A program made the translations under genes and the position numbers. The notes beneath the pieces are model-generated. The model ran no database searches. It was not told the DNA's origin and saw nothing but the letters and a program-made list of their open reading frames with translations. Source: Gammaproteobacteria bacterium (GTDB lineage Bacteria > Pseudomonadota > Gammaproteobacteria > SZUA-152). From it: DNA of 40,753 nucleotides. Shown in pieces: positions 26,606-35,000 of this stretch. The stretch lies in contig DRKN01000150.1 in assembly GCA_011051755.1 (NCBI GenBank), forward strand, positions 1 to 40,753, read 5' to 3'. Numbering within the stretch: position 1 is the stretch's first letter; every line of letters begins with the position of its first letter.

Positions 26606-27154
26606 ATGCCGATCCAGCACCTGTATCCCCTGCCCGGCCGGCAATGCGGCGCCGCCCTGATCACCGGCCTGCTGATCATGATCGTCATGACCCTGATCGG
26701 TATCAGCGCCATGGAATCCTCCCTCATCCAGACCAATCTTGCCAGCAATGCCCAGCTGGACAGCGTCGGCTTCCAGGCCACCGAGACGGCCCTCGCCCAG
26801 GCGGATGATAATGGCACGTTACTGGGAGTGGCCATTAACAACACCGCCGGAGGCAGCAGCACCTACGCAAGCACGACTGCCCTTGACCGCACAACAGACA
26901 GCGCAGGGACAGGGGGAACGATAGCCATCAACACCATCGTCGCCGCCACCCTCTGCGGTGAGCTTTTCGGCCCCCAATGCGAGGCCTACGGCCTGGACGC
27001 CAACGAATCAAAAACCGAGATCACCAGCAAATGCATTGGCTTCACACTGGCGGCAACGACCACGGCCGGCGCCCAGGCCATGACCCGGCATACCCTGGTC
27101 AGCTCGCGGCCGGTTCCCGGCCAGCAGGGAAACGCGGTTCAATGCACCCCTTAA
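26606..27154 (+). CDS. pilX: Minor pilin PilX (operon 2)
   Basis: 182 residues. AGGAG lies nine bases before ATG 26606. The leader ends RQCG before AALITGLLIMIVMTLIGISAMESSLIQTNLASN, a PilX N-terminus without Glu5. The C-terminal half has three cysteines, which could form a disulfide loop as in meningococcal PilX. Sits between pilW and pilY1 as in operon 1. Confidence 0.88.
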   Translation: MPIQHLYPLPGRQCGAALITGLLIMIVMTLIGISAMESSLIQTNLASNAQLDSVGFQATETALAQADDNGTLLGVAINNTAGGSSTYASTTALDRTTDSAGTGGTIAINTIVAATLCGELFGPQCEAYGLDANESKTEITSKCIGFTLAATTTAGAQAMTRHTLVSSRPVPGQQGNAVQCTP

Positions 27155-27203
27155 GCAAAACGAATACAACGATAAATAACCCCAGCTTCCCGGGAGAACC
27201 CAG

Positions 27204-30200
27204 ATGAAAGGAAACCACCCCCGCCGCACTGCCACCGCCCTGGCCGCCCTGTTCGGCCTTGGCCTAGCCGGCGCACCCGCCATGGCCGAAGACATCGAGG
27301 TCTTCCTCTCCCAGCCGGCCAACACGGCGGCACCCAATGTGCTCTTCATCCTCGACACCTCGCGCAGTATGAATGCCGGTAATCCAACGCGCCTGACGAC
27401 GTTGAAAAACTCGTTAAACGCCGTCCTCCTCCCCGCGCAGCCCTACAAAAAGCTGAACGTCGGCATCATGGACTTCAACGGCAAGCGCAGTGGCGGCATC
27501 GATTTTCCCATCACCAGTATCAACAGTGACGCCTCCCTGGTCGACGCTGACATTCCGGCAGAGACGAAAGTCGGCACAGTGCTCGATTACATCTCCAAAA
27601 GCTATACGACCCTGACAGAGGGAGGTTTCGACACCCCCATGGGCGACGCCCTCTTTTTCGCTTCCCGCTACTATTCAGGTGCGCAGGTCTTCAATTCCGG
27701 CACCCCGCACGGCGAGCGTAACCTCCCTGCCCCAACATGGAACAGCTCAACCAACCGCTATACCGGTGGCGACCGAGAAGCCGACAACCCGGCCGCCTAC
27801 AATAATGATAATGAGGACATCATTAAAACCAGCACACAGGTAGCCGATACACGCCCCTGTTATGTTTACACTGGCAAAACCAAGCCGGCTGGTCAGGGTT
27901 CGATGAAAAAGTGCGGTGACAATCCCTATAGCTGCGGCGGGTACATAAACTACGAAACCCCGGCTCAACTCGCGCAATACCGTGTCCGCACATACTCATG
28001 TGACAGCAGTGGTCTCGAGTGCCTATGGGACGCCCCCCCCTATACCACTGGTGAGCACGTCAACTGCAGCGCGGAGCCGACAGCCCCCCAGAACGGCTCG
28101 ACCTGGGTAGAGTGCAAGGACGCCCAGCCGGCCAGCAACGGAACCTATCAGCACTGCACAGAAGAGTACACCTACGAAGAACAAAGCTGGAGCGCGGTCA
28201 ACTACGACAGCCCCATCCAACACACATGCCAAAGTAACCATGTGGTCCTGCTCTCCGACGGCGAACCGACCCGCCTCTCGACCCAAGGCCCCATCGCCGC
28301 TCTGCTTTATCCCAACAGTGATCGAGCAGACCACCAGAGATATCTCGACTGCGCCGACCTGAGCAACCAGTTCACCGGTAAAATCCCCGCCAATGGCCGC
28401 TGTCTGCCCGAACTCGTCGAACACATGGCGACCGCGGATCAGTCCACCGTCCGGCAGGGGACGCAGACCATCAGCACCTACACCATCGGCTTCGAACTCA
28501 GCGGCAATACGGAGGCACAGAATTTCCTCCGCCTGCTGGCAAACAAGGGCACGGGTCAATACTTCGATGCCAACTCCCCCGCAGAACTGGTCACGGCATT
28601 CAAGCAGATCATCCGCGAGGTCACCAGCAGCGACGTCAGCTTCTCCACGCCCTCCGTCACGATCAACCCAAACAACCGCCTGGAGACCAGCAACGCCCTC
28701 TACCGGACGGAATTCACCCCCAGCGACAAACCCGCCTGGCGCGGCGACGTGATCAAGGCCGTACTGAGCTTTGACGCCAACGGCAATCCCACCTTTACCG
28801 ATAGCTCGACGACCCTGGCGGGGACGCTGGATTCCAACACACGCAATATCTATACCTATCTGGGAACAAGCGACCTCACGGGTACGGGCAATGCCTTCAC
28901 CACCGGCAACAATGCATTGACCTCCGCCCTGCTGCAGCACTCAAACACCGTGACGCGCGAAAATCTCATCCGGTGGGTTCGCGGTGAAGATGTGCAAAAC
29001 GAGGATGGTGATTCCGCCACCACCCAGCGAAAACACATGGGTGACTCCCTGCATACGACACCGGCACTGGTCAATTACACCAGCACCACTGCGGTGCCGC
29101 TCCCGCAGCAGGTGCTCTACGTACCGACCAACGACGGCCTGCTGCACGCCTTCGACGTCACCACCGATCCACCCACGGAACTCTTTGCCTTCATTCCGCC
29201 GGAACTGCTGCCCAATCTCGACACCCTGTACCACAACAGCAACACCGCTACCAAGGTCTACGGTCTGGATGGCAACATGACCATCTGGCAGACCCCAAGC
29301 CGCACCTATCTCTACTTCGGCATGCGCCGCGGCGGGCGCAACTACTACGCCCTGGACATCACCAACCCGACAATTCCGCAAATGCTATGGACGATCAAAG
29401 GTGGTGTTGCCAACAGCACATTTGCGGAGCTGGGCCAGACCTGGTCCACCCCGCAGTTGACCAGCGTGATGGTCAACAGCGTCAGGACCAAGGCGCTGAT
29501 CTTCGCCGGTGGCTATGACACCAACCAGGATGCGCCACAGGACAAGACCACCCCGAACACACGTCGAGATGACAACCAGGGCCGCGCCATCTACATCGTC
29601 AACGCCCTCACCGGCGCAAAAATCTGGAGTGCCGGCCCCGCTGATTCCGGTCATGACTATACCCTGGCCTTGACCAACAGCATCCCCTCGGACGTGCGCA
29701 TCATTGACCTCGACGGCAATGGCCTGGTTGATCGCCTCTACGTGGGCGATACCGGCGGGCGCGTCTGGCGCATCGACATCAATCAGACGAACGTTACCGG
29801 CAGCAGCGGCTATCTGCTGGCCGACTTCGCCACTGACAATTCGGTCGAGAATACCCGCCGTTTCTATTACCCCCCCAGCGTCGCCTTCGACCGCCAGCGG
29901 CGCCTGATGGTTGCCATCGGCTCCGGCTATCGCGCCCATCCCACAGCCACCGGAACCACCGATCGCTTCTACGTCTTCGAGGATCAGGATGCCTCTCTCG
30001 GCCCGCCCACCACCTCCCGAAGCGCGATCACCGACACGACCCTGGCCAACATCAGCACTGATATAGCCCATACTGGCACCGAGCCGGGCTGGTACCTGAA
30101 CCTGAGGACAAAAGAGAAGGTGCTGGCCGAATCGGTCATCTTCAACAACAACGTGATCTTCACCAGCTACGAACCCAATTTCCAGAACACTAGTAACGAC

Positions 30201-30518
30201 GCCTGCCAAGTCGCCGGCAGTACCCCCCGCGCCTACATGCTCGCCCTGGAAGATGGCCGGCCGGTCGTAAACTTCGATGATATTGGCGGCAACGCACGGG
30301 ATGCGCTCACCCTCACTGACCGCTCCAAATCCCTCGGCAGCGTCAACTTCATCCCCAGCGCACCCTATATCACCTTCAATCCAGGCACTGCCGGCAATGC
30401 GGACGCTGGAGATCCTCTCCCCCCCCCAGCCCCCCCCTGCGCCAGCGCCTTCGTCGGCGAGGATCTTCTCGATACCACCTGTTCGGTGAACCGACGCGTC
30501 GCCTGGAAAAATCGATAA
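27204..30518 (+). CDS. pilY1: PilY1 pilus-tip adhesin, standard architecture (operon 2)
   Basis: 1104 residues. A signal peptide ends APAMA near residue 28. A VWA-like domain has MIDAS motif DTSRS (51-55) and a cysteine-rich insert (about 215-330: CYVYTG, CGDNPYSCGG, CSAEP, CTEEYT). The C-terminal propeller begins near 620 (LYVPTNDGLLHAFDV), and a calcium loop DLDGNGLVD lies at 835-843 (acidic residues 835, 837, 843), as in P. aeruginosa PilY1 where calcium controls retraction. RBS GGGAGA. It lacks the lectin-like repeats of its operon 1 paralogue. Confidence 0.93.
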   Translation: MKGNHPRRTATALAALFGLGLAGAPAMAEDIEVFLSQPANTAAPNVLFILDTSRSMNAGNPTRLTTLKNSLNAVLLPAQPYKKLNVGIMDFNGKRSGGIDFPITSINSDASLVDADIPAETKVGTVLDYISKSYTTLTEGGFDTPMGDALFFASRYYSGAQVFNSGTPHGERNLPAPTWNSSTNRYTGGDREADNPAAYNNDNEDIIKTSTQVADTRPCYVYTGKTKPAGQGSMKKCGDNPYSCGGYINYETPAQLAQYRVRTYSCDSSGLECLWDAPPYTTGEHVNCSAEPTAPQNGSTWVECKDAQPASNGTYQHCTEEYTYEEQSWSAVNYDSPIQHTCQSNHVVLLSDGEPTRLSTQGPIAALLYPNSDRADHQRYLDCADLSNQFTGKIPANGRCLPELVEHMATADQSTVRQGTQTISTYTIGFELSGNTEAQNFLRLLANKGTGQYFDANSPAELVTAFKQIIREVTSSDVSFSTPSVTINPNNRLETSNALYRTEFTPSDKPAWRGDVIKAVLSFDANGNPTFTDSSTTLAGTLDSNTRNIYTYLGTSDLTGTGNAFTTGNNALTSALLQHSNTVTRENLIRWVRGEDVQNEDGDSATTQRKHMGDSLHTTPALVNYTSTTAVPLPQQVLYVPTNDGLLHAFDVTTDPPTELFAFIPPELLPNLDTLYHNSNTATKVYGLDGNMTIWQTPSRTYLYFGMRRGGRNYYALDITNPTIPQMLWTIKGGVANSTFAELGQTWSTPQLTSVMVNSVRTKALIFAGGYDTNQDAPQDKTTPNTRRDDNQGRAIYIVNALTGAKIWSAGPADSGHDYTLALTNSIPSDVRIIDLDGNGLVDRLYVGDTGGRVWRIDINQTNVTGSSGYLLADFATDNSVENTRRFYYPPSVAFDRQRRLMVAIGSGYRAHPTATGTTDRFYVFEDQDASLGPPTTSRSAITDTTLANISTDIAHTGTEPGWYLNLRTKEKVLAESVIFNNNVIFTSYEPNFQNTSNDACQVAGSTPRAYMLALEDGRPVVNFDDIGGNARDALTLTDRSKSLGSVNFIPSAPYITFNPGTAGNADAGDPLPPPAPPCASAFVGEDLLDTTCSVNRRVAWKNR

Positions 30519-30528
30519 ACCACGTCGC

Positions 30529-30575
30529 TCAACAGCGGGGATGAGTGACAGGCAAGCACTCATCCCCGCTGTTGA
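30529..30575 (+). terminator. Strong 19-bp hairpin between pilY1 and pilE (operon 2)
   Basis: TCAACAGCGGGGATGAGTG (30529-30547) and its exact inverse (30557-30575) enclose a nine-base loop. No T-run follows, and pilE starts 75 bases later, so it may terminate partially, stabilise the pilY1 mRNA, or lower pilE expression. Confidence 0.6.
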
Positions 30576-30650
30576 ACGAGTTGCCTTTGCCGCGACTTTG
30601 GCACTCAATGACTGATGGCCCCAACAGACACCAGGAACAGACGCCTCCGC

Positions 30651-31064
30651 ATGAAGACAAACAACCAGCAAGCTCACCACAGCCGGGGCTTCAGCCTCAT
30701 CGAGCTGCTGATCGCCCTGGCGATCATCGGCATCCTCGCCAGCATCGCCTATCCCGGTTATCAGAACCATGTACTGAAAAGCAACCGCACCGAGGGCCAG
30801 ACCAAACTGCTGGAGATTCTCGCCAAGCAGCAGAATTTCTTCAGCCGCAACATGACCTACACCGCAGACCTGACACAGCTGGGGTATGACGCTGACCCTG
30901 TGATAACGGATGACGGCCTCTACAGCATTGGGGCCACCGTATGCGGTGGCGCCTTCGGCGGTATCACGGCCTGCGTCATGCTCACCGCCACCGCACAGGA
31001 TCGGCAGGCTTCAGACGGTGACCTCACCATCAATTCTAGCGGGACAAAGACCGGGAAATGGTGA
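30651..31064 (+). CDS. pilE: PilE-type minor pilin (operon 2)
   Basis: 137 residues from ATG 30651; an ATG at 30615 would add 12 residues and neither has a strong ribosome site. The leader [13 protein letters not shown] is cut before [36 protein letters not shown], with Glu5 present. A cysteine pair ([11 protein letters not shown]) stands in the C-terminal region. It parallels the pilE at 23556 and closes operon 2. Confidence 0.88.
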   Translation: MKTNNQQAHHSRGFSLIELLIALAIIGILASIAYPGYQNHVLKSNRTEGQTKLLEILAKQQNFFSRNMTYTADLTQLGYDADPVITDDGLYSIGATVCGGAFGGITACVMLTATAQDRQASDGDLTINSSGTKTGKW

Positions 31065-31148
31065 ACAGCCACATACAGGCACACTTTTTTGTGCCCGCAC
31101 ACCGGGGTAGGCACTGCCCGGCAAAGAGTCGCCACTCAACCAGGTAGG

Positions 31149-31172
31149 GTGGGCACGTCTTTCTGTGCCCAC
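31149..31172. repeat. GTGGGCAC palindrome
   Basis: GTGGGCAC (31149-31156) and GTGCCCAC (31165-31172) around GTCTTTCT, preceded by GTAGG. It belongs to the GTAGGGTGGGC intergenic family. A similar but weaker pair follows at 31260-31280. Confidence 0.6.
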
Positions 31173-31400
31173 GGAATGTAAAACCGGGCCCACAGAACCT
31201 CGTGAAAAACTAATTTGGCAGCGTGCCTGAACACTGTATAGCGGTAAACAGTTGCCGCGTGGGCACAAAAAACGTGCCCATACGATACAGCGCGAGCTGT
31301 TGAGAGAAGCAATCAGTGCGCAAATTCACGCCAATCGACGCCTGAATCATTCGCGTCCATTGACGTTCATTCGCGGACAATTTCCCAGCCATCAGCAGCC

Positions 31401-31458
31401 GTAGGGCATTGCCCACCAAAGAGCGGTAAGTTTGCTCGGTGGGCAATGCCTATCCTAC
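31401..31458. repeat. GTAGGGCATTGCCCACC palindromic repeat
   Basis: GTAGGGCATTGCCCACC at the left is answered by GGTGGGCAATGCCTATCCTAC at the right with a loop of about 20 bases. Same general family as the other GTAGGG repeats, with an internal GGCAATGCC variant. Confidence 0.6.
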
Positions 31459-31606
31459 AAGACCGGCTGCATAGCGGCCCGGCAGGGTATTGCACCGTGA
31501 TGCCTGTTATGTCTAAATAGTGCCCGGAAACGCCGGAACGCCTTCGCGGGTGGCAGGCAAGGCAGCGAGGAACTGTTTACAAAAAACGGCTTTAGAGGAA
31601 GTCATC

Positions 31607-31864
31607 GTGAAAAGGGGATATATTGCAGGCGCAGCCCCATCGGTAACGGTCAAAACCTTTGCCGCCGGGCTGTTTTTTGTCCTTTTGCTGGGCCTGTTAT
31701 CAGCCTGCTCCTCATCCGACTCGGATAACGATAACCCACCGACGGCCAACAGCACCCCGGTCGCCGATGCCGGGGCGGCGCAAATCCTCACCAGCGGCGC
31801 CACCGTGCAGCTCGACGGCAGTGGCTCCAGCGATCCCGACGGTGACAACCTGAGATTCTCCTGA
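31607..31864 (+). pseudogene. 5' part of the RHS lipoprotein gene, cut off by an in-frame TGA in the PKD domain
   Basis: GTG 31607 follows AGAGGAAG by five bases. The 85 codons encode a basic start, a hydrophobic segment and the lipobox LLSAC, so the protein would be lipidated. PVADAGAAQILTSGATVQLDGSGSSDPDGDNLRFS, the first half of a PKD domain, follows (31757-31861). The next codon is TGA (31862-31864). Translation in the same frame then continues [15 protein letters not shown]...[12 protein letters not shown], the second half of the same domain. In PKD domains of this type the missing residue is Trp (FSWSL), so TGG to TGA is the simplest explanation. Confidence 0.75.
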
Positions 31865-32008
31865 TCACTGATCACGCTGCCCACCGGCAGCGCGGCCGCC
31901 CTGTCCGATGCCGCGTCCCAAACGCCTTCTTTCATCGCCGATCTACCGGGCACCTACGTCGCGCAGCTGATCGTCAACGACGGCCGCCTCGACAGCGCCC
32001 CCGCCAGC

Positions 32009-35000
32009 GTGAACATCGAAGCCATGCCGGCACAGGTCAGCGTGCCGGATGTCACGGGGCAGACCCAGGCATCCGCCGAAGCCGCGATTACCGGCGCTGG
32101 CCTGACCGTCGGCGGGATCACCCGCCAGAGCAGCGACACCGTGCCCGTGGACAGCGTGATCAGCCAGGATCCGGCGGTGGGCGGCTCTGTCGTTGCCCTG
32201 ACGGTCTCCAGCGGCAGCCTGCCCCCCGATCCCGCCGACGTTGCTCCCCCGCTGGCCCCGGGTCAGGTGAACAGCCTTCAACAGACCACCGCCTTCCTCT
32301 ACAGCGGCGCCAACCCCATCCAGACCGGCGTCGCGCCCGATACCATCGAACTCAAACGCGCCGCCGTGCTGCGCGGTCGGGTGCTGGATCGTGACGATGC
32401 ACCTCTGAGCGGCGTCACCATTACCGTCAAAGGTCATCCCGAATTCGGCCAGACCCTGAGCCGCGCCGACGGCGTGTTCGACATGGCCGTCAACGGCGGC
32501 GGCCTGCTCACCGTGAACTACCAAAAGGGCGGCTACCTGCCGGTGCAACACCAGATCAACGCCCCCTGGAACGACTTTGCCGCCAGCGAAGACGTAGTGA
32601 TGATCCCGCTGGATGATCAAGTCACCACCATTGATCTCAGCGACACCAGTCAGGCCTTCCAGGTCGCCCGGGGCAAGCCCGTTACCGATGATGACGGCAC
32701 CCGTCAGGCCACCCTGCTGTTTCCACAGGGCACCACGGCCACCCTGACCCTGCCCGGTGGCGGCACCCAGGCCCTCACCACCCTCAACGTGCGCGCCACC
32801 GAATACACCGTGGGCGACAACGGCCCGCAGGCCATGCCCGGTGAACTGCCCGCCACTAGTGCCTATACCTACGCCGTCGAGCTTTCCGTGGACGAGGCCA
32901 TCGCCGCTGGCGCCACAAGGGTCGACTTCGACCAACCCGTGCCGTTTTACGTGGATAACTTCCTCGACTTCCTTGTAGGCGTGATCGTCCCCGCCGGCTG
33001 GTATGACCGGGAGAAGGCCGCTTGGGTGCCGTCGGATAACGGCCTGGTCATTGGTATCCTCGCCATCACCGATGGCAAGGCCGAGCTGGACGTGGACGGC
33101 AGTGGTAACGCCGCCGATGCCCAGGCCCTGGCCGAACTCGGCATCACCGACGCCGAGCGCGCCCGTCTTGCCGAACTCTATACTGCCGGTAAAAGCCTCT
33201 GGCGCACGCCCATCACCCACTTCACCCCCTGGGACTGCAATTGGGCCTGGGCTCCGCCGCCGGATGCCGCGCCGCCACCCCCACCGCCGCCACCCAATGA
33301 TCCGCCGCCGGACGAAGACGAGGATGAGTGCCCCGGCTGTATCATTCAGCCCCAGAGCCAGTCCCTGGGTGAGGAACTGCCCGTTACCGGTACGCCGTAC
33401 AAACTGCGTTACCAGAGCGAACACATGCCCGGCAACATTGCCGCGCGCACCCTGACTATCCCCCTGTCTGGTGATACCGTGCCCGGCAGCTTGCAAGTCA
33501 TCGAGCTCACCATTCAAGTGGCGGGGCAGGAGTTCAGGCAGTCATTCCCGGCCGTGCCCAACCAAAGCTATACATTTATCTGGGACGGCAAGGATACCTA
33601 TGGTCGACCGATACATTTGGCCAATGCCACAGTGATACTCGATTACCGCTACTCGCTTGCTTATTACGGTGGAGCAAGGGGTGGTGGTGGCGGAGGAGGT
33701 GGTGGTGGTGGTATTGCAGCTTCCCAGCGCGCCTTTGCTCAGGCAACCCGCGGGAGCGCTGAGATGATTGGTCCCCTCCGTGGCGATCAGACTATGAGGC
33801 TGCGTCAGAAATGGCAACAGGTACTCAGCAGTGGCCTTGCAGACGCGCCCCATCTGGCCAGCAGCGCCCTGGGTGGCTGGGGGCTGGATAGCCACCATGC
33901 TTATGATCCCGCATCGAAAACGTTTTATCAGGGAGATGGAAGTGTACGAAATATACAGGCTCTGGGTCTGACCATTTCCACCGCAGTCGGGGGTGGGGCT
34001 GGCGGCGACGGTGGCCCTGCCGACCAAGCTCAGCTGGGGAGGCCTTCTGACATAGCTTTCGGCCCCGACGGTAGTCTGTATATTGCGGACAACTACACTA
34101 ACAGCATCCGCCGCGTTTCTTTGGACGGCATCATTACCACGGTAGCAGGTGTGGGAGGATGGGGTTATGACGCTGGGGGCTATTCTGGCGATGGTGGCCC
34201 TGCCGATCAGGCTCAGTTAAATAGACCCTCGAGCATAGCCTTTAGCCCCGATGGCAGCCTTTACATTTCGGACACTGGGAACAGTCGTGTCCGTCGAGTA
34301 GCTCCAAACGGTATTATCACTACTGTAGCGGGCACAGGAGAGAGGGGTTACTCCGGTGATGGCGGCCCTGCTGATCAAGCTAAATTGTCGGCGCCCGCGG
34401 GCGTGGCCATCGCGCCAGACGGCAGCCTCTACTTTGCGGACGCAGGGAATCGCCGCTTCCGCAGGGTTGCACCGGCATTACCTGGCGTTGGCGCTGATGA
34501 ATATCTGATTACGTCCATCAACGGCAGCCAGTTGTTCCATTTTGATGAAACCGGCCGCCACTTGCGCACTCTCGACACCACCACCAGGGCGGTTATCCAT
34601 CAATTCCGCTACGACACCGCAGGCCGTCTCAGCGAAATCGAAGACGCCGACGGCAACATCACCCGCATCGAACGCAGCGGCAACATCCCCACCGCCATCG
34701 TCGCCCCCGACGGCCAGCGCACCAGCCTGACACTCGATGCCAATGGTTATTTGGACGCCGTGACCGACCCCGCCGGCGAAACCTGGCAAATGGCATACAC
34801 CGCCGACGGCCTCATGACCGCCTTCACCGACCGTAACGGCAATCGCACCGACTTCACCTTCGATGCCGCCGGACGCCTGATCGAAGACAACAACCCCATC
34901 AACGGTGGTTGGCAACTGGCCCGAACGGAAATCGACAGAGGCTATCGCGTCGCCATGACCAGCGGCGAAGGGCGTATCAGCACCTACCAGGTCGAGCGCC

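Larger units (their letters stand above)
31065..31606. other. Repeat-rich gap between pilE and the RHS locus
   Basis: No credible gene. Holds GGCAC/GTGCC around a T6 run (31078-31095, a likely terminator), GTGGGCAC/GTGCCCAC (31149-31172), TGGGCAC/GTGCCCA (31260-31280), a tract with repeated CGCCAATCGACGC / CATTCGCGTCCATTGACG units (about 31330-31375), and the GTAGGGCATTGCCCACC palindrome at 31401-31458. Confidence 0.6.

Noticed and set aside
29385-30770. Minus-strand frame of 461 codons opposite pilY1 of operon 2
   Set aside because: Shadow of the PilY1 propeller; no start signal or domain.
31210-31446. 78-codon minus-strand frame after pilE
   Set aside because: It translates intergenic repeats and has no independent support.
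31862-31864. TGA read as selenocysteine
   Set aside because: The position is a structural Trp in PKD domains, no redox motif surrounds it and no SECIS-like stem was evident just downstream.
31943-33517. Minus-strand open frame of 524 codons opposite the RHS N-terminal modules
   Set aside because: The sense strand encodes recognisable PASTA and regulatory-like domains; the antisense product shows none.
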